64,000 nucleotides of DNA from Hydrocarboniclastica marina (lineage in GTDB: Bacteria > Pseudomonadota > Gammaproteobacteria > Pseudomonadales > Oleiphilaceae): positions 56,442 to 120,441 of the forward strand of contig NZ_CP031094.1 of the NCBI RefSeq assembly GCF_004851605.1. Direction: 5' to 3'. The position numbers and the translations under genes are program-made. The notes below the pieces were generated by a model, which saw only the letters and a program-made list of their open reading frames with translations, searched no databases and was not told the DNA's origin. Shown here one piece after another: positions 1 to 8,117 of the stretch (its first letter is position 1; every line of letters starts with the position of its first letter).

Positions 1-246
1 CTCCTAAAAAAAGCTGCCAACTCCCGGTTTAGCCGATCACAACATAAATACCCTATTTCACAAGCGCTTCGTTCTAAGAGAACACGGCGTCTCAAACTGT
101 ACGCAGTACCCAGCCATCGAAATCCTTACGGCAAAATGCTCAAACTCCCTGCTGCGCTCAAGAAAGCAGAGTCAGATTGTTATTGCCGAGCAGATGCCGA
201 GGATTACCCAGGGCCTAAACGGCTTGATGTGACAAAGGAGGTGAGC

Positions 247-1038
247 ATGCTTATCGAGGTGATCGGGGGATTGTCATTCATAGCGGCAGCATCACATGTT
301 GCCGTAAAGGCGATAGACCGGAGAACGACACAAAAGGGAATTCAGACGGCCAGAGAGCTGGACCAACAGGAGCGAGTCTTCGGCACATTCGCTTCTTTCG
401 TTAACGACATACCGCGGGAACTGGTTCCAGGACCCGTCTTTGAGTATGCATTACACCAACAAAGCCGCATCGCAGAAGCCATATCACGACAATCCCCGAC
501 ACCCATGGTTTGGGAGGGGAACCTGAAGGATGCCCGAAAGCTAGAGCGGCACTACCGCAAAGGGAAAATGGCACCAGGACCGAACATCTCTGAACTATCA
601 GATCGAGACAATGCGCGGCAGGTCCACGACACCTTGCTAAGGGTGTCCCGGGTAATAGCCAGTGCCGACACACAAGCTGCCGCTGACCTGGGGCTGCACT
701 TGCAAGAGATGGTTCGCATAGCGCGTGTACGAGTACCTGCGGAATATCACTACCGCCGAGGCGTTAAGTCATCTTGTGACAATCTTCCCGGGGAAGCTTT
801 GACCCACTACCGCCTTGCGCTGAGCTGTCTTACCGCATACCTAGAACAGGACAAGCCAGGCTGGTGGCACGACCTGAAAGACAGGGTTGAACAAAGCAGT
901 GAGCGAGCGCGTTCTGTGCGGAGTAAACAGCCGTCCCGACTAGAGTCCGAGGTAGCGGCTCTGACTCACAAGAACAAAGCCAACCTCTACGATGAACCGC
1001 CAGCGCTCAAACTTACTGCCGAGGAGACCAGCTCATGA
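247..1038 (+). CDS. Unknown protein with one N-terminal membrane segment
   Basis: Not recognised. An upstream in-frame ATG exists at 136, but the ATG at 247 has an excellent AAGGAG six bases before it, so I use that start (263 aa). Residues 3-20 are hydrophobic and could be a single membrane anchor. The rest is charged and mostly helical, rich in Arg, Glu and Leu, with an acidic tail, and would be cytoplasmic if the anchor is N-in. The stop overlaps the start of the next gene (ATGA), so the two are translationally coupled. I see no catalytic motif and assign no function. Confidence 0.6.
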   Translation: MLIEVIGGLSFIAAASHVAVKAIDRRTTQKGIQTARELDQQERVFGTFASFVNDIPRELVPGPVFEYALHQQSRIAEAISRQSPTPMVWEGNLKDARKLERHYRKGKMAPGPNISELSDRDNARQVHDTLLRVSRVIASADTQAAADLGLHLQEMVRIARVRVPAEYHYRRGVKSSCDNLPGEALTHYRLALSCLTAYLEQDKPGWWHDLKDRVEQSSERARSVRSKQPSRLESEVAALTHKNKANLYDEPPALKLTAEETSS

Positions 1039-1316
1039 ACGGGAATTGTTCCAACCGAGCAATCGTCATTGGCGAGATGGCCGAGGAAATTGGCGGTGCC
1101 CAGGCAATATCATACCTACCTGCTGGATATGACGGCGCCTGCAGCATAGTTGTAGGGCTGGATACTGAAAGAACAGTTGCCGTGATGCCAAATACGACCG
1201 AGGGCCGTCGTGTGGCGCTTTACGCGATTCGACCAGAAGGATACGCCACATCGGCTTACGTCTTCCCTTCAAGCGGTAGCGACGTGACACACCAGACCCT
1301 GGAGGACTGGATATGA
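1035..1316 (+). CDS. Small unknown protein coupled to the preceding gene
   Basis: This 93-aa protein starts inside the stop of the upstream gene (4-nt ATGA overlap), so it is probably translated by coupling. The sequence has a short central stretch of beta-like residues (SIVVGLDTERTVAVMP) and a Tyr/Ser-rich C-terminus. There is no signal peptide, membrane segment or recognisable motif. Being in a pair with a membrane-anchored unknown suggests a shared function, but nothing shows which. A further ATGA overlap at its own stop opens a 32-codon frame. Confidence 0.5.
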   Translation: MNGNCSNRAIVIGEMAEEIGGAQAISYLPAGYDGACSIVVGLDTERTVAVMPNTTEGRRVALYAIRPEGYATSAYVFPSSGSDVTHQTLEDWI

Positions 1317-1411
1317 GCAACCTGGCCTGCGTATACCTAAAGCGATGCTGTACCGCCATGGTTCACGGCTCTGATCTGGCAAAGACCAATCCCGGGGCGA
1401 AGTTCTCCTGA
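1313..1411 (+). CDS. Possible 32-residue coupled peptide
   Basis: A short frame begins in the stop codon of the previous gene (ATGA at 1313-1316) and runs 32 codons. It contains three Cys residues near residues 6-13. The only support for translation is the overlap; there is no separate ribosome binding site. It may simply be chance read-through sequence at the end of the operon. Confidence 0.15.
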   Translation: MSNLACVYLKRCCTAMVHGSDLAKTNPGAKFS

Positions 1412-1709
1412 GCAATCCCCCTCCTGGTAACGTGCTCTTTCTCGCATTCCCTGCGTAGCTGCAGTCCCGGTGGCTGAAAGCCACTGATAACCCTTCTTGC
1501 GAATACCCCTCCCCATCATGGAATGATGGGGCCGATTCTTTACTCTTCCGTTGTATCAGTGATCGGTAACCCCCGGCCGGAGCACAAGCGTAGGACGCGC
1601 CCAGCGTTGCATTATTCCTGCCCCTGTTACTTTGTAGTTGCCGGCCGGGGTAGGCTTCTGATTCCCAGCCCATCAGGATTGTTCCGGCACCACTAACCGG
1701 GGATTAGCT
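1412..1709. other. Intergenic stretch without a convincing gene
   Basis: About 300 bases with no supportable coding frame. The open frames on the minus strand have Arg/Gly/Ser-rich translations typical of antisense shadows. Two CGGCCGG-containing elements lie here (about 1570-1580 and 1641-1650), and the second is shared almost exactly with other intergenic regions at 4581-4591 and 8061-8071. No clear promoter or terminator was seen. Confidence 0.3.
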
Positions 1710-2258
1710 GTGTCCAGCTCGATGCGTTCATTTTATGACTTTGCGCTTTCCAAGCAGCTTATCAGCGGCGTCCGGCCTCGGGCGGACATACAGCCTTCCC
1801 CCTGGGGAACCGGCTGTTTCCAGTCTCTGTTCTACCTCGAGTTCATGGACCAATCCGGCCGGACTAACCATAAGGACTGGCTCTACCTGGCGGCCTTCGT
1901 TGCTTCCCCCTCCTCCGAGCCCAGCTACAAACAGGCGATCGGCCATGGCCACAGTGTCGGCCAAGATTCGGCCGAGGCAGATCTTATGGCCGCCCTTAGG
2001 TTCGTCGAAAGCGGCGAGGCTCAGTGCATTTACGCTGATGCAGATATGCTTCCGATATCTGCTGAGCTGTACCCCAGACTCAATGAGATAACAGGGGCAA
2101 CGTCGCCAGTAGAAGAAAGGGCAGCCATGCCGGGTGCTGTGCTCGACATAAGCGCCATGATTCTTGCTGAGCTCACTTCAGGACACGACTTCTGGCGCCG
2201 GGTCTGGACGCCGACCATTAAGGACGTGGTGATTCCCGGGGCAGGTTGGTACTTCTGA
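1710..2258 (+). CDS. Unknown 182-aa protein
   Basis: Not recognised. The frame begins at GTG 1710 with a weak GGGGAT upstream; an in-frame ATG at 1722 is an alternative. The protein looks soluble, with aromatic residues near the N-terminus and an acidic middle. Other open frames over the same bases have shadow-like composition. It stands alone between two intergenic stretches. Confidence 0.45.
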   Translation: MSSSMRSFYDFALSKQLISGVRPRADIQPSPWGTGCFQSLFYLEFMDQSGRTNHKDWLYLAAFVASPSSEPSYKQAIGHGHSVGQDSAEADLMAALRFVESGEAQCIYADADMLPISAELYPRLNEITGATSPVEERAAMPGAVLDISAMILAELTSGHDFWRRVWTPTIKDVVIPGAGWYF

Positions 2259-2403
2259 TGCTCACGGGCCGGCGCTTACGGCGAGGCCCAGCCTTATCCG
2301 CACGTTTCTGCAGCTTTTTCTTAGAAAATATCTATCTCCAATAAATATTCAGGTCGGAAGAAATTTCGATCTGAAATCCACATTGATAACTTGGAGATAG
2401 AAA

Positions 2404-2649
2404 ATGGAAATCAACCTCAATTACATACTCGACGGCTGTTATTGGACAGCTCTCATACTCACCATTGTCCTGCCCTTGGCCCTTCCCTGCTGTGTAGCTG
2501 CGATCCTTGCGGCCAACACCACTTGCCTTGCATCCGGATCGCTTCGACTCGGATTGCGGATATGGCAGGTCCGCTCACCGTCCTCTGCACTTCGCACTTC
2601 ATGGCGGCGTTGGGCATGCGAACTGGTCCGGTTGATACTTGAGCCGTGA
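2404..2649 (+). CDS. Small membrane protein of unknown function
   Basis: This 81-aa protein has a strong ribosome binding site (TTGGAG, with ATG at 2404). Residues 14-40 form a hydrophobic segment containing two adjacent Cys, followed by a basic C-terminal half rich in Arg and Ser. It is probably a single-pass or hairpin inner-membrane protein. A slightly longer frame on the same strand starting at 2391 uses a different phase and lacks a good start site. Function unknown. Confidence 0.45.
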   Translation: MEINLNYILDGCYWTALILTIVLPLALPCCVAAILAANTTCLASGSLRLGLRIWQVRSPSSALRTSWRRWACELVRLILEP

Positions 2650-2766
2650 GTTAAGCTGGAGTTGAGCCGAGAAATCAGTCGTTCACCATCGAGTCCACAA
2701 ACCTGACGTTGCCTATGAGATAGAATTGGGTGGATTGAGACGTTGGGGCCCTGAGGCGAGGTACCG

Positions 2767-3144
2767 GTGACTATTGATACAGTTTTGGTCTGGGGCGGGT
2801 TGATCATCGCCCTCCTCGATTCGACGGGCTACGGCGATGAGATTAACCACCTGGTCGATCGGATCGTTGGTGGTACCGTGCTGAGTATAAAAAACCGGGA
2901 GTTCCCGGTTACCGGGTGGCATCGAAACTTCCACACCTGGTTGATGGCCCAAACTCTGCTGCAGCAACACGAGAATGGAACCCGAAGAATGCCAGAGCGG
3001 TTTGCTGAAGCTCCTGAGATCAAAAAAGCACTGGGCGCACCGGGGAATAGCCCGCCGGATTCTCGAATCAGACCAGGACCACCTTCTGCCCGTGGCCATG
3101 AAGCAACTGGAGCGTGGCTATCAGCTTTGCACGTACCGACGTGA
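2767..3144 (+). pseudogene. N-terminal piece of a frameshifted gene
   Basis: The first about 85 codons look like real protein: a hydrophobic N-terminus (residues 5-18) followed by a well-mixed helical stretch ending PERFAEAPEIKK. After the A6 run at 3022-3027 this frame turns into Pro/Gly/Arg-rich shadow-like sequence and stops at 3144. The +1 frame takes over with good coding character. Removing one A from the run would join the two into one 588-aa protein. I therefore read this as the true N-terminus of the gene continuing to 4534, with an indel or a sequencing error. GTG at 2767 is the start in this frame. Confidence 0.5.
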
Positions 3145-4534
3145 TCAAGATGATCCATTGCAGTTGTGGATGTGCGGTACAGGAATGATTGAGGCAAACC
3201 TTGGAAAAGTGTTGCGCTGGGTGCTGACGCTACAGACCGGGCCAGAATTCAATATGGCTTTGTGCGACATCGTCTACCCGTCTCTCTCCTCCCTCTGCGA
3301 AGTGGAAGAATTCGAGAGCCCCGACGATAAACGGAACCAATTGCTCTTGTGGATCGCGCAGAGCCCCTTGCTGGATCCCGCCAATCCCCAGACAAAGCGT
3401 CTGATTCAAGCGTTGCGCGATATCGAACAGCCTTCCCATGCAGTGCAACTTGCCTATAAGTGTATTGATGCTTTGCCCGACAAAGATGAGGCCATCTTGG
3501 ATCTCGTTCTAACCGCGGTGGACATGTTCCCCCCGAGACAAGCGCTGGAGATCATTGAGCCGTATGAGACGCTCCTGCAGTCCGATCGTGCGAAAAAGGT
3601 ATTCGCAGAACAGAAAGCATACGTGGAAGGTGAGCTCCGTGATGCCGGCAGAACTGTCCCGGGCCATTGGGCTATGTTTGATCCAGCTGAGCCGACTCAA
3701 GGCAGGCCTGATCTCTACGACCAGGACGCACAGCTCGTTGTCGAGCTAGGCGCCGCTGTATCGTTCCTCGCTTCCCCTACGGGACAGAGCCTTTTACCCT
3801 TCAGCCAGACGAAAACCTTGTTCGGCCCGCGGGAAAACGAATGGCCACTTACGCTGAAGCGCCTGATTCAGAGCCGGCTGCTCCAGGTCCGCCGGGAGAG
3901 CGCCGAAGGCAGTTTTGAAATGCACGAAGACCAGAGGTTCAGCTGGGTACCGGCCCATGTGGAATTGGCAGTCAATCTGGACAGTGACGACAGCCAAAGC
4001 GGAATAATACTGGGACTACAAAACGAAATTCAGGAATATGTATTGCACTCCACGCCGGTCGCCCTTCTACCGGTCTGGCAACACCTGGTGAGTATCGAGG
4101 CTCACGATTACTGGATCAGCTGCATGGAATACTTCCGTCTCCCAACCCATACCCTTGAGGATGACGAGGCCCATTTTCAAAGCGCCGCGGCTCTGTTCTC
4201 TCTCTCCGAACTGATGAACCTGATCTACAACGTCTGCCAGTCAGCCGCCGGGGAGCAAAAAGCCCGGATGCTAACAAACACGCACGCGAGAAACCTGGCA
4301 GGGTCGATGCTTCGTAGCCGTATGGAGCGTGCGCAGGCTGAAGGGTGGACGATTAAAAGAGGATTCCGGGGCGAACTGATGCCGATGTCTCATCTCATTC
4401 AGTTCTTCTTCACTGACTTCATTCCCATTGGGCAAGAGACGTACGAATGCGTTGTGCCCAACACCGGGACGCTAGCCGATGCTCAGGAGGCAATGAATCA
4501 ACCCCAGAGAGGGCCTTCCGAGCCCAGGGTGTAG
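2975..4534 (+). CDS. Large unknown protein (main body of a probably frameshifted gene)
   Basis: The 519-aa frame has convincing coding composition: Leu/Glu-rich helices with repeated pairs that resemble TPR- or HEAT-like solenoid packing (for example around residues 60-210). That solenoid idea is inference. I do not recognise a family. The ATG at 2975 lacks a clear ribosome binding site. The residues before the A-run (about 1-17) read less naturally than those of the overlapping frame, so the native start is probably GTG 2767 with one A too many at 3022-3027. With that N-terminus the protein would carry a membrane anchor ahead of a large cytoplasmic or periplasmic body. Confidence 0.6.
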   Translation: MEPEECQSGLLKLLRSKKHWAHRGIARRILESDQDHLLPVAMKQLERGYQLCTYRRDQDDPLQLWMCGTGMIEANLGKVLRWVLTLQTGPEFNMALCDIVYPSLSSLCEVEEFESPDDKRNQLLLWIAQSPLLDPANPQTKRLIQALRDIEQPSHAVQLAYKCIDALPDKDEAILDLVLTAVDMFPPRQALEIIEPYETLLQSDRAKKVFAEQKAYVEGELRDAGRTVPGHWAMFDPAEPTQGRPDLYDQDAQLVVELGAAVSFLASPTGQSLLPFSQTKTLFGPRENEWPLTLKRLIQSRLLQVRRESAEGSFEMHEDQRFSWVPAHVELAVNLDSDDSQSGIILGLQNEIQEYVLHSTPVALLPVWQHLVSIEAHDYWISCMEYFRLPTHTLEDDEAHFQSAAALFSLSELMNLIYNVCQSAAGEQKARMLTNTHARNLAGSMLRSRMERAQAEGWTIKRGFRGELMPMSHLIQFFFTDFIPIGQETYECVVPNTGTLADAQEAMNQPQRGPSEPRV

Positions 4535-4613
4535 TGGCGCCTTAGCTTGCTGCCCCTAACCAGCGTAGGGGTCGCGATTCCTCGGCCGGGGCCTGAGTTA
4601 ATCCGGCTTTCAT

Positions 4614-4627
4614 CAATGCATGCATTG
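4614..4627. promoter_or_regulatory. Perfect 14-nt palindrome upstream of the lipoprotein gene
   Basis: CAATGCATGCATTG lies about 60 bases before the TTG start at 4689. Its position and symmetry suit a dimeric repressor operator, but no second copy was noticed and no regulator can be assigned. Confidence 0.25.
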
Positions 4628-4688
4628 TCCGTTGCATTTTCTGAGGGCCGACTAAACTGGTGGCATTCATTTAGTTGAGGGCCACACA

Positions 4689-5582
4689 TTGAAACTGCAC
4701 CACTCCCCATCCCGCTTTGTATTGATCGCACTATTCTTCAGCGTTTTGGCGCTGTCTGGTTGTGCCTCCACGCCCAAGTCCATGGCCTATCAGATTCATG
4801 ATGCGTACGGTCGTGACCGGGTCCAGGACCGCGATAGCAATGAAGAGCACCGCAAAGAGTCCCGTGTTTACCAGAACGCCGTCATTGCGGCAGGCGCAGC
4901 CAGCGCCCCGAGCCTGGGCCTGACCGGTCTCCAGTACCAGAACCTCGCCCTTTCTCTGGTGACGATTGCGATCGATATGAGTATTGATCGCTCCTATGAC
5001 AATACCTGGGCCACAGGCTTGATGGTCAAGCAGAGCGGCGAGAGTCTGGACGAAGCCGTCGCCCGCTTGCACATGACCATGACAGAGGCGTTCGAAAAAG
5101 GAATGGACCAGCAGGGCATAGCCTATGAAGTGTTTCAGCACATGGATTTCGACGAAGACAGCATCTACAACAGCAGAGAGCTGACCGTTTACGCGATCGA
5201 CGCTCCTGAGTATGGATGCGTAATGACGGACGGGGACTCCACCTGCGCGGCGATTGTTCGTGGAGGATTTATCCGGGAGGCAAACGAAGGGCCTCTAAAG
5301 CGCGCTTCTGGCTCTGCGGAGACGTGGAAATTGCCCTTTAACGTCAACACGGGGACAACCGTCAAATTTATCTTTGGGGACGACGTACAGTCGACGCTCC
5401 CCACAATAGACATTTATGAGTCAATTTCGAAAGCCGCTCCTGACTGGCTCTACTTCTTCATCCCAGACAGTGCCGGCTACCCCCTGGTCGACAAAGGGGG
5501 ACGTGTGAAGGGCTACCCCTACTTTCTGAACCAAGGTGAGGAGCTTCACTTCGTGACGCCGAAGAGTGAACAGTCGAGCTGA
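4689..5582 (+). CDS. Predicted lipoprotein of unknown function
   Basis: This 297-aa protein begins at TTG 4689, preceded by GAGGG. It has a classic lipoprotein signal: basic N-terminus, hydrophobic core (residues 10-21) and lipobox LSGC with Cys25 as the lipidation site. The mature part has an alanine/glycine-rich segment around residues 65-90 that could insert in or lie on a membrane, then a beta-rich C-terminal half. No enzyme motif is visible. The following genes are on the other strand, so it is probably monocistronic. Confidence 0.65.
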   Translation: MKLHHSPSRFVLIALFFSVLALSGCASTPKSMAYQIHDAYGRDRVQDRDSNEEHRKESRVYQNAVIAAGAASAPSLGLTGLQYQNLALSLVTIAIDMSIDRSYDNTWATGLMVKQSGESLDEAVARLHMTMTEAFEKGMDQQGIAYEVFQHMDFDEDSIYNSRELTVYAIDAPEYGCVMTDGDSTCAAIVRGGFIREANEGPLKRASGSAETWKLPFNVNTGTTVKFIFGDDVQSTLPTIDIYESISKAAPDWLYFFIPDSAGYPLVDKGGRVKGYPYFLNQGEELHFVTPKSEQSS

Positions 5583-5585
5583 GGA

Positions 5586-6191
5586 TCAGGTAACCGCCCA
5601 GCCGAACTGTTCTTCCAGGATGGCGAGCAGTTCGGGGTGCCTCAGGTCGTCAAAGAGCGAGGACTGTAGGCTGGCGGAGCCCTCGAAGAGGGCCAGACAA
5701 GGTTCATCGATGACGTGGCGAGACCGGTACAGGATGCCGTGGAGACCGAGTGACACGGCGTGGCTGGCCCAGGCAGGGCAGAACTTGTAGGGCGGCGACC
5801 GCGTTTGGTCGTAGTCAGAGAGGATCGTAGCGTCCAGCCGGTAGCGCCCCAGGTTGGACACCGTCAGATCGAGCACCTGAACCGGTTCCGTCAGGTGTAT
5901 CTCATACATCCCCTTGGTAGACAGTGCGTTGAGACTGACTATCTTCTCCTCTTCCTCCAGATACGCCGAATTTCGGCATACCGACTCCGCGATAGCTCCG
6001 GTTTTTGATATCGCTAAATAACAGACCCCCGGACTACCAGCCACAGGCGTCCATCGATTCTCTGCTGATGTTGAGTAAAAAACAGGGCTGGGATAACCCG
6101 TCTCGTTAACCCGATATAGGCGCTGCCCGGAAGCGAGAGTGCTGACGGGAAGTTCTGCAAGGGTGTCGGTGCTTACTGGAAGACGCGACAT
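5586..6191 (-). CDS. RES-domain toxin (NAD+-degrading)
   Basis: RES toxins of type II toxin-antitoxin systems degrade cellular NAD+, which stops growth. The 201-aa sequence shows the family pattern: QRLYRV at 23-28, then Arg46 in the RWTP segment, Glu69 in AIAES, and Ser157 in ILYRSR, the three residues for which the domain is named. The gene starts three bases after the antitoxin stop, so the two form one operon with the antitoxin first, which is the usual order for RES/Xre pairs. Length matches the family. The most likely role is plasmid addiction or abortive defence. Confidence 0.8.
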   Translation of the reverse strand: MSRLPVSTDTLAELPVSTLASGQRLYRVNETGYPSPVFYSTSAENRWTPVAGSPGVCYLAISKTGAIAESVCRNSAYLEEEEKIVSLNALSTKGMYEIHLTEPVQVLDLTVSNLGRYRLDATILSDYDQTRSPPYKFCPAWASHAVSLGLHGILYRSRHVIDEPCLALFEGSASLQSSLFDDLRHPELLAILEEQFGWAVT

Positions 6192-6193
6192 AT

Positions 6194-6880
6194 CTACGGC
6201 CGCTGTTGTAGATGAAGCTCTGCCAGCTCCACAACTTTTGCAACGTTGTCTTGCTTTAGCAGGTCCAGCGGCGTCTCCCGGGATACCGCGGGGTTATGTG
6301 GCACCAGCAAGAACTGGATCATTTCCTCAGGCGTCCCGCTCACTTCCTTCATGAACTTGCTCAGCCCTGGAACGACACCGCCAGTTCGCTCATCAAACTG
6401 GAAACGCGGGAGGCTCAAATCACCGCTAGGCAAACGCCTGGCAATCAGACCATTTCTCTGGACACGCTTCCGTACAGCCGCTTCGCTAGTTTGCAGGAAA
6501 TCTGCGACCCACTTGCTACTAACGGTTCCGCCTGAGCGCTCCAGCAGCTTTTTCAGGCGCTCTGCGCCCCGAATTAGCATGCGCCCTTCCCGATCAGTCG
6601 GTCGATCGGACAATGAGGCCTGCGCCAGCTCGACAATTAACCGCGAGTCCGTGCGCGAGGAAAGAGCATCGAGCTCTGACTCGTCAAAGCGATCGATCTC
6701 CTTGAATAGAACTTCCAGGGAGCGCTTCAGCAAATTCATCCGCGCCTTCTTCTCGGTACCCTCGAAGATGATTCGGTGTTGGCGGATGAAGGTGGTGAAG
6801 TCCTCGACAATCTCATCCTGGCGGCCGACCCGGACGACAGGTGCGCCTACATCCATATCAGGTTCGGTATGCTCAATCAT
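6194..6880 (-). CDS. Xre/MbcA/ParS-type antitoxin of the RES toxin
   Basis: The antitoxin would bind the RES toxin through its C-terminal domain and repress its own promoter. The C-terminal 60 residues carry the toxin-binding pattern (TPEEMIQFLLVPH, then TPLDLLKQDN) typical of MbcA/ParS/Xre antitoxins. A helix-turn-helix-like stretch lies in the middle (VADFLQTSEAAVRKRV). At 228 aa it is longer than the common about 150-aa form, with an extra charged N-terminal region. I place the start at 6880, behind AGGGGA, instead of the upstream ATG at 6937, because the extension is Cys-rich and atypical. Confidence 0.7.
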   Translation of the reverse strand: MIEHTEPDMDVGAPVVRVGRQDEIVEDFTTFIRQHRIIFEGTEKKARMNLLKRSLEVLFKEIDRFDESELDALSSRTDSRLIVELAQASLSDRPTDREGRMLIRGAERLKKLLERSGGTVSSKWVADFLQTSEAAVRKRVQRNGLIARRLPSGDLSLPRFQFDERTGGVVPGLSKFMKEVSGTPEEMIQFLLVPHNPAVSRETPLDLLKQDNVAKVVELAELHLQQRP

Positions 6881-7105
6881 AAAATGTCCCCTGTGACTCA
6901 CACATGAGAGTATAAGACACACAAGACAAAACCACAAAACACACCTGCAGGGAGATGATCCGACTACGTTAAATAAGAGGCTATTGCGAAATCAGGACTT
7001 TCAAAAAGTACTAATTTGACGAGGCAGGGACTGCAGCTTAGTTTGAGTAAGTGGAATCACCTGCAGCAAAAACTCAGCTCGTCCATTTAGATAGAGGGTA
7101 GCGAC

Positions 7106-7255
7106 ATGGCCAAAAGTGGTGGTGGAGGCGGTAAAGGGAGCTCCGGTAAAGGCGGTAACAACTCATCTGCCGGATCTAATGGCGGCAACTGGCCGAGCAC
7201 AACAGGCAACCCTTCTGGGGGTGGCAGAGGAAATGCGCCATCCAAAGGTAAATAG
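7106..7255 (+). CDS. 49-residue Gly/Ser/Lys-rich peptide
   Basis: ATG 7106 follows GAGGG with seven-base spacing, a good initiation signal. The 49-aa product is almost entirely Gly, Ser, Asn, Lys and Thr, with a single Trp at residue 29, no Cys and no hydrophobic core. It would be disordered and basic. It lies 24 bases before the next gene and shares its terminator at 7621-7650. Such composition is seen in some secreted microcin-like or linker peptides, but no export or immunity gene is identifiable, so function is unknown. Confidence 0.5.
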   Translation: MAKSGGGGGKGSSGKGGNNSSAGSNGGNWPSTTGNPSGGGRGNAPSKGK

Positions 7256-7278
7256 AACGATCGGTAAGGGACAGACCT

Positions 7279-7599
7279 ATGCCACCGCGTGGAAAATCGA
7301 AACCTTCTGTCACTACGAACGCCCCTACGCTGCATGAGCTCCAGCAAATGGGGGTTCCCCTCGATGCAGTGCTCTGCGGATTCGTCGTTCACCTGCCGGA
7401 CAGCGATGAGTTCTTAGCCATGGCGAATGAGTCAGAAAGCGTCAGTGCTAAGGCCTGGGTTAAAACCCCAGAGCGTGCGTACCATTATGGCCACCCAGAG
7501 GAGGCACGAGAGGCCATCCGTGGTTACGGCAAGGCAGAAGCTGTTGTTTGCGCTGTTTTTGATATTAACGACAGCCTGGCTGTCTGGGAGATGGAGTAA
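7279..7599 (+). CDS. Unknown 106-aa protein downstream of the Gly-rich peptide
   Basis: ATG 7279 is preceded by TAAGGGA. The protein has a basic, disordered N-terminus (residues 1-18) and a compact alpha/beta-like remainder with several Ala/Val/Glu runs. It has no membrane segment or signal peptide. It forms a two-gene unit with the Gly-rich peptide, closed by the strong hairpin at 7621-7650. If the peptide is an effector this could be its partner, but nothing in the sequence proves that. Confidence 0.55.
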   Translation: MPPRGKSKPSVTTNAPTLHELQQMGVPLDAVLCGFVVHLPDSDEFLAMANESESVSAKAWVKTPERAYHYGHPEEAREAIRGYGKAEAVVCAVFDINDSLAVWEME

Positions 7600-7620
7600 G
7601 CGTCCAGGAGGGAAGACCAG

Positions 7621-7650
7621 TTAAAAGCCCCATTCACCCGGGGCTTTTAA
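7621..7650. terminator. Bidirectional intrinsic terminator
   Basis: A perfect 11-bp inverted repeat (TTAAAAGCCCC / GGGGCTTTTAA) with an 8-base loop lies between two convergent genes. A and T runs at the ends serve both strands. Confidence 0.85.
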
Positions 7651-7662
7651 GGTTTCCATCAG

Positions 7663-8004
7663 CTATTTCGCGTCTTTCTTTGCGAAAAACCAACCTTGGC
7701 CTGCCACTTTCAGATAAATTCCAATCGCAATCGCTAAGCCCGCCATATCTGCGCCAAAGTGATCAAATTGAAAGAACCCGTGAGCGAGAGCGTCTGAGAA
7801 CTCGTTACCGACCGAAGCCCAAAAGACCAGCTCAAAAACCTGCTTCGGTTTCAAACCCCATGAGTAAAAAAGCAGGGGGAAAAAAAGGCTCCACATGAAA
7901 TGGCAGAGCCAATACGCGTTCCTAACTATAGATAATGAGTACTCGAGATATATAGCGAACAAACAAACAAGCACGAAAAGCGCGAAAGCTGTAATCCTCT
8001 TCAT
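7663..8004 (-). CDS. Small multi-pass membrane protein
   Basis: This 113-aa protein has about three to four hydrophobic segments (residues 5-22, 30-48, 55-70, 83-103) and a basic tail. The start at 8004 is preceded by GAGGAG. The segment between the last helices (NEFSDALAHGFFQFDHFGADMAG) loosely recalls VanZ-like proteins, where acidic residues sit before a Gly-containing helix, but the match is weak. No enzyme function can be assigned. It ends just beyond the shared terminator. Confidence 0.55.
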   Translation of the reverse strand: MKRITAFALFVLVCLFAIYLEYSLSIVRNAYWLCHFMWSLFFPLLFYSWGLKPKQVFELVFWASVGNEFSDALAHGFFQFDHFGADMAGLAIAIGIYLKVAGQGWFFAKKDAK

Positions 8005-8117
8005 ACATAACTCCTCTGATTAGTTTTGCTTCAACTAATAGACGAGTTGCGGTGCGCGTTTCCGGCCGGGGAAAGCTAAAATTCAGAACCTTTTTTCTAA
8101 TATTTTTTTAATGTTAC

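Noticed and set aside
1735..2091. 118-aa frame overlapping the gene at 1710
   Set aside because: Ser/Pro/Arg-rich composition and no ribosome binding site.
3022..3027. Programmed -1 frameshift at the A-run
   Set aside because: The frame change needed is +1 relative to the upstream frame; a -1 slip enters the wrong frame, so an indel is the better explanation.
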